Notes under the pieces: generated by a model | What the model was told of the DNA's origin: nothing | Database searches by the model: none | Seen by the model: the letters and a program-made list of their open reading frames with translations, nothing else | Assembly: GCA_030248215.1 (NCBI GenBank) | Contig: JASANG010002610.1 | Location: 124,001 to 188,000, forward strand | Reading direction: 5' to 3' | Length of the DNA stretch: 64,000 nt | DNA from: Enoplolaimus lenunculus | Taxonomy: Eukaryota > Nematoda > Enoplea > Enoplida > Thoracostomopsidae | Shown: one piece after another, positions 10,961 through 21,840 of the stretch | How the letters are laid out: every line of letters begins with the position of its first letter | How positions within the stretch are numbered: the first letter of the stretch is position 1 | Translations under genes and position numbers: made by a program

Positions 10961-13197
10961 GGCAAATCTGAAAAGTTTTTCTGATATTTAAGACAATTTT
11001 TCACAAAATAACTGGAAAACGTTTATTTTCAGACTATATTTTAAAACTTTTTTTGACAACTTTTCTGTTATTACAGGAATACTTTTCAAGTGCACCTTGC
11101 TAACTATATTTCTTAAATGTACGAAATTTTTTCTTAAATATCACAAATATTATTTTGAGTGTGGGGTTCAACCCAGAGCCCTGGGTCAGCCTCGAGCCCG
11201 TGTTTTTTTCTAATATCAGCTGTCTGTAAATGTTTATTTAAAACAAAATCTGTTGCAAGTTACACCCGGTGCAACAATACATATTTGAATGGTTTTAGCT
11301 AAAAAAAATTCAAAATAAATCTTGCCGCTGTGTATTTGATTTTCTCGCAAAAGGCCGATCGTAAAGTTGCTTGAAACAAAGTTTTCGACTGTTATCACAA
11401 TCATAGGATCAAATTACTCATTGTTGAGACTGAAATTGTCGTTTTGGAATTTGGCGATGCTATGTTGCAAATGTTGCCATCACTTAGCCTAGCTAGAACA
11501 GCTCGGGCGATGGATATTTTGTAGTTTAGACGAGCACAAGTCGTCCGGATATTATAACATTTAAAGGTCCATGTAAAGATCAGGGGCGAAACGTTTTTCT
11601 GTGGCACTGCAATAGAGTAAGCTTAAGCTTTAGACTATTTTTGCTTGGCTTAGGGACTGAGGCTTACACTTCGGAATATGCTCATTCTTACGCTTAGGCT
11701 TAGGTTTAAGGCTTAGGCTTAGGAATATGCTTAAAGCACAGTCCCTGTTCTTTACACTGACCCATTTAAAATTAATGTAGACCGAAATACGTTCCGGGAT
11801 TTCGGGATATTCGAGATACAACAACAACAACAACAATTATTCACCAAAAAGCGTACAATAATTCAAAAGAAATCAAGAGAAATCGCAATGAGGCAAAAAT
11901 TCTAGAAATTCTAACATTTTTTGACAATCATCGGCTGGATGAACGACAACAACAACCAAAAACAGAATGTATGCTTGCCGTTTATAGCGTTATTTTAGCC
12001 GAGGTTCATTTTATGATTGACTAAATAAGCGGAAAGCGCAAAAAAATTTCGCGACTTATGAGGTAACTTGCTCCAACCATACTTTTTTGCCGATTTGGCT
12101 ACAAAACATATCGCGATTCCAAAATTCTACCGAATATCACATAATATGACGCATGACAATGTAATTTGTGCGCACTAAAATAATATGATTGAAAGTCGGA
12201 TAATGTAGCTTAAGTGCTTTCGAATACTGAATTAGATTCTATTTTCTGCTTCTGGCGGAAATTTTGCCTAAATATATCTCAAAGTGCAAATAATTCAAAC
12301 TTCAAATTTTACTATCATATGATATTCTACAGTACATTCAAGCTAGTTTACAACAACTTTGCACACATTTTCAAACATGTCATATGATATTAAAGGACAA
12401 TACTCCGAACACCATATTATATTGCAGTACAAACAGTGAATGTCTCATCAGGATAGCGGATAATTTAAATTTTTTGAATTTGATTACGGATTGACGTGTA
12501 GACAAAATGTTACCCGTTATTGTAATAGAAAGAAACCGAGTTCCAGGCGGCCCCAGTTATAACGCGACAACGTAACATGCTCCATCCCCGCTTCTCGGAC
12601 CTAGCAGTGTTGTTAGCCTTGATTTAGAAGTAATTTTCGTTTTATATTAGCCCGCTATATCAAACTATCTTACCGACCATACGAAATTCAGTCTTAATAA
12701 GGTTCGTGGAACTCATTAAGTTAAAAACAGTAATTTTGCATGCACCACCCCTTTATGGTTGGTGTTTCGTGCGATTGGCACATCGCACTTTAATTCGTAA
12801 ACAGATTTTGTTATAAAATATAAAGGATATTAAAACTTGTAAAACGTTAAAAAATAATAAATTTTAGCAAAAAACTTTGATATATCTCCTTTTATGCTTG
12901 TTACAAAATTCAATAAACAAAAACAATACCACCCAGTGCCGTAGCAGACAGTAGTGCGCCCCCCCCCCCGAAACTCAAAGGTGGTCACCTCCAACCCAGT
13001 GGCGTAACCAGGATTATTCAGAGAAAGGTTCGAGGTTGTCCAGCACCGCTCACACTGTGCTTATCCGTGCAAACAGATTCCCGAAAACAATACATTTCAG
13101 CAATTGCTGCAATATTTTGATGCTGGGAAGCAAAGGGAGTCTGAAAACGAAGTAAATTTCTTGGGAAGCGTGGAATGCCACATATTTGTGGTATCAG
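10961..13197. other. No gene seen; one family B element
   Basis: Apart from the element at 11566-11763 and hAT-like end sequence near 12937-13020 (CAGTGCCGTAGC, CAGTGGCGTAACCAGG), I find nothing. A run of repeated CTGAAAAG and TTTTCTGA words lies at 10930-11090. Confidence 0.55.
11566..11763 (+). mobile_element. Family B TIR element with TTAGGC core
   Basis: The left end GGTCCATGTAAAGATCAGGG is inverted relative to the right end CCCTGTTCTTTACACTGACC. The interior has CTGCAATAGAGTAAGCTTAAG, a TTAGGC-type array and 'ggaatatgctta'. Six further copies lie at 31259, 41757, 47748, 52346, 56711 and 57133. Confidence 0.75.
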
Positions 13198-13332
13198 TTG
13201 TATAATAATACATGTGGTGAAATACAGGTCCAAGAATTTATTGATAACGGATGCAGGGAAATTTACCCAGGAGACAAAAACTTTTCCCAACATAGTGAAT
13301 TCTTTTACTGTTGTCGATCAATCCTTGAACAG
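13198..13332 (+). CDS. Candidate internal exon, cysteine-bearing
   Basis: A 135-nt segment (exactly 45 codons) lies between a TATCAG acceptor and a CAG|GTGGGA donor, phase 0 on both sides. It reads LYNNTCGEIQVQEFIDNGC and later FFYCCRSILEQ: four cysteines, one as a CC pair, and an N-glycosylation sequon (NNT), which would suit a secreted or extracellular domain. The acceptor's pyrimidine tract is poor and an opposite-strand open frame overlaps. No family is recognised. Confidence 0.3.
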
Positions 13333-13873
13333 GTGGGAGCGAACATGTTCGGTGTGACTGCTGCGCCCCCTTTCTCGATTCACCTGGTTAGCGCTCAGAA
13401 AAAAATGTTCGAAGACACAAAGCTTCAAACTCCATAAAATTGAAATCGTTTGTACCCAAAATTTCGAAACGAAACAACTATTTTACCTCAAAATTGTAAT
13501 ACGCCAGCAGACATAATGCACAAAGATTACCATTTGAAATTTTTTTAATCTCGATGTGTTATGTCTGAGTTTACAACACGACATAAAATATGATTTGTTC
13601 AAATAAAACTGCATAAAATACAACTTTTTGGTAAATAAAGCAGTTAAACCCGAAAAAAAATGCCCAGAAAACTGTATTCGCCGATCCATATAACCACCAC
13701 GAGGCAAAATGCAAAATTGTATATTTGAATGACGCGGACCAGATCATAACCTTCGTGAGAAACGGTTCGGCTTTAATCTTGCGAGGTATTTCTTTTAAGT
13801 AATAGTTACAGTACGGTTTTGCAGATTTTTCAAGATAGGAACGCAGTCTAACACGCAGAGTAAAGCTGTAACT

Positions 13874-14051
13874 CAATGGCGAATCCATGGGGGGCACCCC
13901 GGCCGTGGCTCCCCCCTAACAGCATCTCGACAAAAATTATATACTTAGCAATTTTGTGACAATAGTTCGTGGTTTGTGTGTGTCAAAAGTAAGTTTATTA
14001 CCTGTGAAATTTTGCCCCCCCCCCCATTTTGAGATCCTAGATCCGCCACTG
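13874..14051. mobile_element. hAT-type MITE (CAGTGGCGGATCC family), copy 2
   Basis: Ends CAATGGCGAATCCATGG and GATCCGCCACTG are flanked by an exact 8-bp duplication CTGTAACT (13866-13873, 14052-14059). The interior closely follows copy 1 at 7441 (GGCCGTGG, TCTCGACAAAAATTATA, GTTCGTGGTTTGTGTG). Confidence 0.85.
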
Positions 14052-14564
14052 CTGTAACTCTATGCTACAGAGTTGCTTCCTTTTATTCTGGAAAATGCTT
14101 AAAAAATTTTCATGTACCGCTAATTAGTATCATATGTGTGTCTAAGGTTTTTCCTTAAGGCAAACCAGTAGCACATCCGCCAGGAGCCCAACCCATGGAT
14201 TTGGGGTCAGAAATTTTGCGTACCAAAACCAATACACAGAAATAAAAGTTTGTACAAAAAGACGGAAACGTCCAAAATAGCATTTGGTTTCTCGTACGCT
14301 TCGCTTAGAAAGTAGGCTCGACTGACTAACCAGTTTCGTTTCGGGTGAAATAAGTCAGGTTTTGCGTTCAGGTTAACAACAATTGCAGCGATGTCGTTTG
14401 AATAATAATAACCAATCACTAAGAGGATGCGCGTTGGGTTATTAATACAATTATGGTAATTTAAACACAACCAAGACTAGCTTTTAGACTAAATTCTGAG
14501 TATCCGACGCGAATCGCATCAACGCAGCCTCGAATTGTTAGCAGACAAGGCAGTCAGACTTATA

Positions 14565-14813
14565 GAGCGTGATTGAAGAAAAACATTCCTAACATAGTAT
14601 TTGAATTAGTTTATTTTGTCGAACAAATTTTAGGTGAGAGGGGGGTAAAGATGATCGTAGGGCTAGCGAAAGTGGAACTCCCTCAACCCGAGCGTGATTG
14701 AAGAAAAACATTCCTAACATAGTATTTGAATTAGTTTATTTTGTCGAACAAATTTTAGTGAGAGGGGGGTAAAGATGACTGTAGGGCTAGCGAAAGTGGA
14801 ACTCCCTCAACCC
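14565..14813. repeat. Tandem duplication, about 125-bp unit
   Basis: Two adjacent copies begin GAGCGTGATTGAAGAAAAAC at 14565 and 14690 and end CTCCCTCAACCC. They differ at only a few bases, so the duplication is recent. Confidence 0.9.
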
Positions 14814-14996
14814 GGTAGTTTCAGACCTTTTGATCTATACAAAACTAAGAGGAGTTCAGGTTTAAAATTAAAAATAACCTAAATATATTAAATAATAAAC
14901 TTTGTGTAAACATTCAGCATTTAAGAACGAAATTTTATTTTTACAAAAAACGCAAGTTGACACTTGGGCTCATTCAAACAGGATATAACGAAACAG

Positions 14997-15075
14997 CGGA
15001 CCCGTAGCCAGAGCTCACCTTGGTAAAGGGGCTATAGCACACGAAGGGCATGCAAGGACTTGGCTACGGGCCTCG
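14997..15075. mobile_element. Short GGCCCGTAGCCAG-family hAT fragment
   Basis: CGGACCCGTAGCCAGAGCTC at the left and TTGGCTACGGGCCTC at the right are inverted, with only about 50 bases between. It is a deleted copy of the 9515-9684 family. Confidence 0.5.
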
Positions 15076-15744
15076 AGGTGCAGTTAACACATTTCGTTAC
15101 TGTAGGAACGGCCCATGAATGGTTTTTACTCTGAGCTCTTAATGCCCTGAAAACAACTTGAAAAGGAAATAGTTTCAATTTGATGTGATTAACTACCGCT
15201 AATATCTATAATTATTGCTTAATAACAGCTATTTTTACAAAAAGCGTAATGCTTCGCGTATATCTTAAACGGTTGGTAACCTAAGAAAACTGCAAAAATC
15301 AAAAACGAATAACCTGCCCGGTAAATAAAATCACAGTTAACATTTGGATCTTTTAAGTAATTTAAATTTTGTCAAACAGAATTTGACAGTTTCACTTGTT
15401 AATATTTTGAAATATTACTGATTGTCCTTGACCGACTCCGCTTGGAACAATGATAGCGCTAAGCTTAATACAGGTCTACGCAAAGCAGAGTCGTTCTTAG
15501 AGCACCCCAAACAGCCGGGATGGCGCCATAGCAAATCGGCCTAATGCGGTCAACGTTGAAGATCAAAATTAAGCACACATTGTTGCAAATTTTCAACAAA
15601 AAATGCGTCTGGCTTTTCGTTCACGCTCCGCTAACCTGTAATCGAATCCACAAACAGCAGAAAATTATGCCCCACTGTTAAAGGGCCAGGACATGGCCCT
15701 GGGTCCACGATTCCACGTATATCTTGCAGGAATATAATCCACAA

Positions 15745-16016
15745 CACTAGCGGATCCAGAGTGGGGCAGGGGGGGCGTACGTCCCTCCCATCCGGAATTT
15801 TTTTGTGTTAAAATGGCAAGGTCCCACCTTACCATTTTTTGCAATTTTTCCCGCAGAATTTCTTGTGATAAAATGGTAAGGTCTCTACCTCACAATTTTT
15901 CGCCCTCAGAAAATTTTTTAGTGATAAAATGATAAGGTCCCTACCTTACAATTTTTGCGATTCATAACATTTGCCAGCCCGCCCCCGCCCGTCAAAATTT
16001 TTTGGATCCGCCTCTA
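15745..16016. mobile_element. hAT-type element with three internal subrepeats
   Basis: Ends CACTAGCGGATCCAGAGTGG and TTTGGATCCGCCTCTA are inverted and flanked by ATCCACAA / ATCCAAAA, an 8-bp duplication with one mismatch. Inside, a roughly 63-bp unit with AAAATGGTAAGGTC and ACCTTACCATTTT occurs about three times. Confidence 0.75.
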
Positions 16017-16369
16017 ATCCAAAACAACTAGAAGCCAAAGAATCCTACAGTGTGCCATCAAGTAATTTTTTCTAGAAACTGAGGAGAAAAATACTATTTT
16101 GTTGAATTATTCAGCATCCTTAAGGACATAGAAGAAACAGGTCTGTAATACATATCTTTCAACTATTGTTTAATCTGAGTCTGTATGATTAACTGCGAAC
16201 GACGCCATTGGGACTGGTTGTGGACGTTAACAAAATTGAATGGGTGCTATTTTACCAGGAGTTGCTTTGGTTAAATTTTCAAAAGAAAGCGACAAACAGC
16301 AACTATCCACATGGTGATTAGATATTTTTAAATAGCGCAGGCAAAAGTGAACGCAGCGGAGTTTGGTAC

Positions 16370-16375
16370 TTTATT
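16370..16375 (-). promoter_or_regulatory. Polyadenylation signal AATAAA
   Basis: A canonical AATAAA on the minus strand lies 17 bases beyond the stop codon of the candidate terminal exon 16392-16526. The short spacing is workable, and it supports a transcript end here. Confidence 0.4.
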
Positions 16376-16391
16376 AAATGAAAATTTAAAT

Positions 16392-16526
16392 TTAATTTGT
16401 TGATATTGCGAATTTCTCGATGAGCGGAATGTTCTCAAATTTGAACAACTCAAAATTTTTACCGTTCGTTTGCTGTTTGCAGTTAACAATTATGTGATCG
16501 GTGGCGGATTCAAAGGTGTCGAGAGC
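16392..16526 (-). CDS. Candidate terminal exon of the 17.7-19.0 kb gene
   Basis: After a minus-strand acceptor (TTATACAG) the frame is open for 44 codons to TAA. It begins ALDTFESATDHIIVNCKQQT and ends FENIPLIEKFAISTN, a balanced globular-looking composition. AATAAA follows at once. It lies downstream, on the same strand, of the long exon 17684-18959, so it may be that gene's last exon, though linking exons are not established: the long exon ends in phase 1 and this one starts in phase 0. An internal donor G|GTAAAA offers a shorter alternative. The plus strand is also open across part of it, so strand is not proven. Confidence 0.35.
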   Translation of the reverse strand, partial: ALDTFESATDHIIVNCKQQTNGKNFELFKFENIPLIEKFAISTN

Positions 16527-16638
16527 CTGTATAATCATTACTTTCTCAGGTTTCTACACACCAACTTTAGCGCTCCAGCAAATCCAAAAGAGTATTAATA
16601 CTGCGTTGAATATAATTTTTTTCCGAATATATCACTTT

Positions 16639-16815
16639 CAGTGGTAGATCCAGAAATTTGTGATACGCCTAACATGCCTGGGATTTATAATAGCGGAGAA
16701 ACTCGCCAAGCGAAGCGAGCGAAAAGCCAAACACAATTTTAGTGCTAAATCTTAACCCAAAATTTGCACCCCTGTTGCGATTTTGGCTTAGGCGCCCACC
16801 TACTATTCGCTAGTG
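16639..16815. mobile_element. Family N hAT-like element
   Basis: The left end CAGTGGTAGATCCAGAAAT is hAT-like; the right end TATTCGCTAGTG is an imperfect inverse. The body has the family's 'gcgaagcgagcgaaaagccaaac' stretch. No clear target duplication. Confidence 0.5.
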
Positions 16816-16913
16816 ATTGTATGTTAAAGTACTTCTTCAATGCTTCAACAAACTGTTTGATAATCACGCTTAAAATAGTTTCAAAACACAAAAGTGTCCT
16901 TTGCGACGGAAAA

Positions 16914-17069
16914 TTATGAAAGGTCTATTTTGTCAACAGAGAAACGCGAGGAAAACAATTTTGAAGTATTTTTTGGATGTTTTTGGTACAAGTGATAAAA
17001 TGATGATGCCTTTACAAGGAGGTCCTTATTCTCGAGAATTGGTGGACGAACCTCAGATACCTTCGTTGC
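16914..17069 (-). CDS. Ambiguous coding segment, open on both strands
   Basis: On the minus strand the frame from an AAG|GCAACG acceptor reads ATKVSEVRPPILENKDLLVK, then FYHLYQKHPKNTSKLF, up to a TAA at 16914. On the plus strand the same DNA (about 16896-17091) reads MKGLFCQQRNARKTILKYFL and ends PQIPSLPWHLQPK before TGA. Both look protein-like and only one can be the main product. The minus reading fits the neighbouring minus-strand gene, but its phase does not join the long exon directly. The plus reading has a weak acceptor and no AATAAA close by. Confidence 0.25.
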   Translation of the reverse strand, partial: ATKVSEVRPPILENKDLLVKASSFYHLYQKHPKNTSKLFSSRFSVDKIDLS

Positions 17070-17235
17070 CTTGGCATTTGCAACCGAAATGAAACAGGTG
17101 CAAATTAATTTAAAAAAAACTTAAGCGTACTAACGAAACCGTCAACTGATGCTTCCAAATCACGATACATTAACGCTCACAGTATATATTACCTTCAATT
17201 TTAAATAATTCCACTTAAACATCCAAGATTCGCTC

Positions 17236-17590
17236 CGAGCTTGGTGCAACCGGAAATATAAAACCGAAGCCAAAACCGGATGCGGACAGCAACAAAATTT
17301 GCCAGTGCCGTAGCCGGAGATAGATGAAGCAAAAATTTGGTTATGAAAATGGTGTTGACCTTGCTGATTTTTGCAATAATCTATAAAGTGTTGCCAAAAA
17401 TTTGGCTCTTAGCTCTTTTAAACAATCTCGACAAATAAAGCGTCAAAAATTTTCCAAAACCAATATTAATGAAGTCACCGAAAAGTACAACTTTTACTAA
17501 AATACAAAACGTTTCACTACCAAAATTACCGAAACCTGATTCAAAAATCCTAACCAGAAGTGAAACCTGAGGTCAATTTTGTGCCGGATC
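17236..17590. mobile_element. Probable copy of GGTGCAACCGG hAT-like family
   Basis: It starts TTGGTGCAACCGGAAATATA and shares diffuse similarity (TATAAAGTGTT, TCACTAAAG/TCACTACC, ACCTGAGGTC) with elements at 40545-40953 and 56388-56976. The right end is unclear, and the copy is worn. Confidence 0.3.
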
Positions 17591-17683
17591 CGATGGCAGA
17601 CGTTCGGTTGTATTCTAGCTTTCCGCAGCACAATCGTGATATAATAACGCCTCCAACGATACTTTCCAAAATAATCAACTTAC

Positions 17684-17689
17684 CATGAA
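17684..17689 (-). other. 5' splice donor of the long exon
   Basis: On the minus strand the sequence CATG|GTAAGTTG matches the animal donor consensus and lies where the protein-like composition ends. It sets the exon's 3' boundary in phase 1. Confidence 0.6.
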
Positions 17690-18959
17690 CATCCCATCGT
17701 CGAATTAGCCCAAACCGAGGCACACAGTCGAGGTCCCAAAATTTGGACGATTGCGTCACAGAAATACGGCTAAGAGCCGCCCGACCGGTTTGGCCAACAT
17801 TTTCGTCGTGTCTGGTTAACGAAACATCGTGGCTGTATGACCGGCTTTGCGGTAGATTTGCATATTTTTCATCAAAACGTTTCGGTACCATAGCTAACGC
17901 AGACTGTTCTGAGCGAGATTGTTGCGACAAAAGTGTTGCGTGTTCTGTTGAACCTTGGTGATACAGATTCAAATTATTTTGTTTTCCTGTTATTGTCGTT
18001 GTTTTTGTTATTGTTGCTGCTACCGGTGTTATTTTTGTTGTTTTTGTTGTTGGTGTTGTTGGTGGTGTTGTTGTTGTAGTTGTTGCTAATGTTTTTGGTG
18101 TTTCTGTAGCTGAATTTTGAGTTGCCGATGCTGTGTTGAAATAATTATTGCTTGAAAATATAGCTGATATCGATTGTTGAGGGTCAGAAATTGTGTTGAT
18201 TTTACGCCTGCACAAATCACCAGGCGAAATATCGGCAGTGTCGTAAAAATATTGATTTGTAACGCCTTCTAAACGATGGCTACCGGGAGCAATCGCTGAA
18301 CCTGTACTTTGCGATGTTGTAGGCATCCTGTCTGCCCCGGGCTGAAAGAGTTGGGTAGTGTGGTGCGGTAAGCATTCTTCGATGATTGATATATTTTCAC
18401 AAGATAGCGGGGTTTCCAATAAACTTGTCATTTGCGTTTCAGAATAAGCCGATGACGAGATAAAAGAAGTGTTGTAATTTGAAGGCGACGTTGGTGATAT
18501 TAAATAAAGCCTACTTGAATGTTCTCCGCTACGAATTGGTGCATTCGCTTGTCCACTGCCTGCAGCTGGTTTTGGAGTAAGTACAGGTCCAGAAGGTGAC
18601 ATGTGTTTACTGCTGACTACACGGCTGTTGCTTGGAACTTCGGCCAATGCCGGTGCCGGGCAAACTGGTTTCGACAAAAATCGAAGCGGTAGGCACGGAC
18701 CGCTTGGTGCTGAAATGGTTCGAATTGGGTTTGGCCGATGACAAACACCTGTGGCGGCGTTGAACGGCCCACTACTGGGTTGAGAAGCGTTATTTGACCC
18801 GTTTTGTGATATGCGACCGGGAAGCAATGCAGATAAACTGCTCACAACAGCGGTTGCGGTATCAGCCACTCGTACACGCAGACATGGCTTTGTCGTTGAA
18901 TCTGGTAGCGAGCGATTATCATCGATAAATGGGCATTCTTGGTCCTCAGTTGGGTTCAT
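17684..18959 (-). CDS. Long Ser/Thr/Pro-rich coding exon, host gene
   Basis: The minus-strand frame opens at an ATG (18959) reading MNPTEDQECPFIDDNRSLPD and stays open for 425 codons to a strong donor, CATG|GTAAGTTG, leaving phase 1. The protein is mostly disordered: Ser, Pro and Thr dominate, with SP/TP sites (LISPTSPSNYN, HMSPSGPVLTPKP) and a Thr/Lys block near residues 290-330 encoded by GTT/GGT microsatellite-like DNA. The last residues before the donor, KFWDLDCVPRFGLIRRWDV, are unlike the rest and may begin an ordered domain. SP/TP motifs suggest a phosphoregulated scaffold or transcription-related protein, but I recognise no family. The frame continues past the donor to 17550, probably only as intron read-through. 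It is the longest open frame in the window. Confidence 0.7.
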
Positions 18960-19228
18960 TGTTAATTATCGCGTTATAACGAACAAATATTTAATTATTT
19001 TCATGCCATAATTTAGTTTTACGTCCTACGTGGTGCGTGCATGCAAACGGTTGTAAATTGCAAAACTGATATGCGCTAACGGATGCAAGCGAAGACGACT
19101 CGACCAAGTCGTGGTATTCTAAACAGGCGTTGGAACCAAAATTTTGAATTAAAATTTCAGTGCTAAAATTGTGTTAAAAAAATTTAACTTCATTATATAA
19201 CTTTGACAGAGAATTCTAAAGCTGTTAT

Positions 19229-19392
19229 CATTACCGGATCCAACAGAGGCCACTTATAAACGCCAAAGTGAACAGGGATTAGACCTAAATTTTGCATTGT
19301 GATTTAGGGCTAAAATTGCGTTTGGTTTCTCGGTCATTTTGCTATGAAGCTTTCACACTATTTTATGCCGGGTCGACCACCATAAATTTCTG
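19229..19392. mobile_element. Family N-like repeat fragment
   Basis: CCGGATCCAACAGAGG at the left, 'tagggctaaaattgcgtttggtttctcg' in the middle and GGTCGACCACCATAAATTTC at the right follow the reversed family N layout. Ends and target duplication are unresolved. Confidence 0.4.
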
Positions 19393-19797
19393 AATATACA
19401 TACCACTGGTTGCTATAAACGGCTTTGACCAGAGCTTTGAATACAATATTTACATATCGTAAGCTTACTGTGACTCCGGAACGGTATATAATTTTAAAAT
19501 TTTTTACCGATTAGAAATGAAAGTGAGAGCAAATATCACAACACTTACAACTACAAACTACTGTTTAGGCTTTAGAACGCTGTCTGATCGGACAACAGCC
19601 AACCTGGACCTGCAGCCTCAAACAGGGATCAAATACCCCACGGGACTGACACAAAAACCAACATCTTGTATTAAACCAAAATTAGGGTTGCGCTATACTC
19701 ACCACGTGCCGCCGGACGCCACCGGATACCGCTGTGGGTCGGTGCACAGCTGACTACAATTTGTTCATTGTAAATTGTCATACGCCAACAAGAAGAT

Positions 19798-20010
19798 TTG
19801 GCCTATATTTTTGTTAGCAGCGCACAGGACGGTGGGGCGTCAGGGCACAGTAAAGTATACCGCAATCATGAACCAGAAAATTGCTTATTGGTAAACGTTA
19901 TGGATTCAAGTCAAAGTGAATCAAATTCAAAGCAAACATTGACACTCGCATTCTATCATCGTCAATTGATATACGAAGTGCCGCTGAATAGATGCCGTAT
20001 ATACTTTTAA
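19798..20010 (+). CDS. Weak candidate terminal exon
   Basis: An open frame of about 70 codons includes VMDSSQSESNSKQTLTL followed by AFYHRQLIYEVPLNRCRIYF and a stop. The final segment loosely recalls the first strand of an IRF-association domain (FYxxGxxVxE...CR), but this is only a shape resemblance and should not be taken as identification. The stop region is also the start of the tandem repeat at 19993. No AATAAA was found nearby. Confidence 0.18.
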   Translation: MAYIFVSSAQDGGASGHSKVYRNHEPENCLLVNVMDSSQSESNSKQTLTLAFYHRQLIYEVPLNRCRIYF

Positions 20011-20566
20011 GTGTTCGTTTGATTTAATATTTGTATATTTTGTGGCGAAAATGTTAAATTACAGCTCAGATATTGTTCGCAAGTCTTTAAGGTTCGTTCA
20101 GTCATTTATGCAATCCAAAAATCACAATTTGGCAAATTTTGCAAAATTTATATAAAAAACATTAATTTTAACATTATTCCACGGAGTTGCCGTATATACT
20201 TTTAAGTCTTCCTTCGTTGGATTTAATTTTTGTATATTTTGTGGCAAAAATGTTAATTACAACTTAGATATTCTTTGCAAGTCTTTAAGCTTCGTTCAGT
20301 CATTTATGCAATCCAAAAATCACAATTTGGCAAATTTTGCAAAATTTATATAAAAAACATTAATTTTAACATTATTCCACGGAGTTGCCGTATATACTTT
20401 TAAGTCTTCCTTCGTTGGATTTAATTTTTGTATATTTTGTGGCAAAAATGTTAATTACAACTTAGATATTCTTTGCAAGTCTTTAAGCTTCGCTCAGTCA
20501 TTTATGTATTCCAAAAGTCACAGCAAAGTTTGTACACAAAAAACGCAATTTTTAACATTATTCACC
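19993..20566. repeat. Three tandem copies, 195-198-bp unit
   Basis: Units begin TGCCGTATATACTTTTAAG at 19993, 20188 and 20386 and end near TTAACATTATTCCACGGAG. Copies 2 and 3 are almost identical; copy 1 is more diverged and the last is shortened and altered at its end, so the array grew stepwise. Confidence 0.9.
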
Positions 20567-21550
20567 GGTTGATAAGAACCGATATAAGCTGAACACGGTT
20601 CTGTGGCGTCGATCTATTGTTTGTTTATTGCTTTATGTTACTGTTGCCAATAATTTTTGTGCCATTTGGGCTTGATGGTACTAACAAAAACGAAATTTCA
20701 GGCTAAAAACTGATTTTGTTTCAACGCAAAATAATGGCAACCACTTTGGTGATCAGAATAACGAAAACGGAAAACGGATATTGAAGTATATATAACAGTT
20801 TCAAAGATGTTTTATTCTTCTACCACCAGAATTGAGTCGTCCAAATAAAGTATAAATGGCTTATTCAACGAAATTTATAAAATTTTGGATCAATATCGTA
20901 AATTTTACTTTATTTCAAACAATTGTAGCATATCTATAATCAAAAATTACGAGATATATATGTTGTTTGTTTATTAACCAATTTTAAACGTAAAACTAAC
21001 CGAATTCCGAGTATTTCTATAACAGAAACGGAAGCCGATTTTAACCGGAAATGGAAACGGATGTCCGATTACACCCTGGGATTTAGCAATAATTAAATTG
21101 AACCATTGTGTGCAGAATTTAACCGCCTTAAGTGAAAATAGCAAACTATTATTTATAGTATTGTCTCCGATACGCAAAAATACTAAAACTACTATCTATT
21201 TGTTTACGGTTTTCAGTGCAATATTGTAACTTCGGCAGCATCTAAAGCTGCAAGATTAACTTGGCTAACTTCCTTTAGCAAACAGGAAATCAACTACAAG
21301 GGCCTGGCAGCGACCCCCCTCCCGCTGCCAAACATCTTATTCAATAGAATTAAAAGAATGCTATGTATCGAAAACTTTTATGCCCATCTAGAAATGTTCG
21401 AGCAATCTGCAGTAAACAATAGCTGGTTCGACTGCAATCAGTGCTACTTTTCAATTGTTCTTTTAATGCTTGAGGAACAAACAACAATTTGCGTAAAATA
21501 TTTGATTTGAAACAAGCGAGCGAACGCCCATGAAAAAATTGAAATATACC

Positions 21551-21840
21551 TTCCGGGTTACGGGCGTATACAAGGGAAGGGACACAGGGACATATCCGCT
21601 CCCAAATTGCTAGAGACAATGCCTTCCGGGTCACCGGCGTATACAAGGGAAGGAACAGAGGGACATATCCGCTCCCAAATTGTTAGAGACAATGCCTTCC
21701 AGGTCACGGGCGTATACAAGGGAAGGAACAGAGGGAATATCCTCTCATAAATTGTTACAGACAATGCCTTCCTAGTTAGGGGCGTAAACAAGCGGAGGTA
21801 CAGACAGGCATATCGTCTCTTAAACCTTTTGGAGACAAGA
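21551..21840. repeat. Four tandem copies, about 73-bp minisatellite
   Basis: Units start TTCCGGGTTACGGGCG-type at 21551, 21624, 21697 and 21769, with GTATACAAGGGAAGG and ACATATCCGCTCCC inside. The unit is not a multiple of three, so the apparent open frames on the minus strand are artefacts. Divergence rises toward the right end. Confidence 0.9.

Larger units (their letters stand above)
13333..16369. other. Repeat-rich, no gene seen
   Basis: It holds the hAT elements at 13874 and 15745, a tandem duplication at 14565-14813 and a short GGCCCGTAGCCAG-family fragment at 14997. Stretches 13333-13865, 14060-14564 and 15076-15736 have no supported feature. Confidence 0.55.

Noticed and set aside
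16482-16554. Plus-strand exon reading NNYVIGGGFKGVESLYNHYF between acceptor- and donor-like sites
   Set aside because: It overlaps the longer minus-strand candidate 16392-16526, which has a stop and AATAAA; no plus-strand partner exon in matching phase was found.
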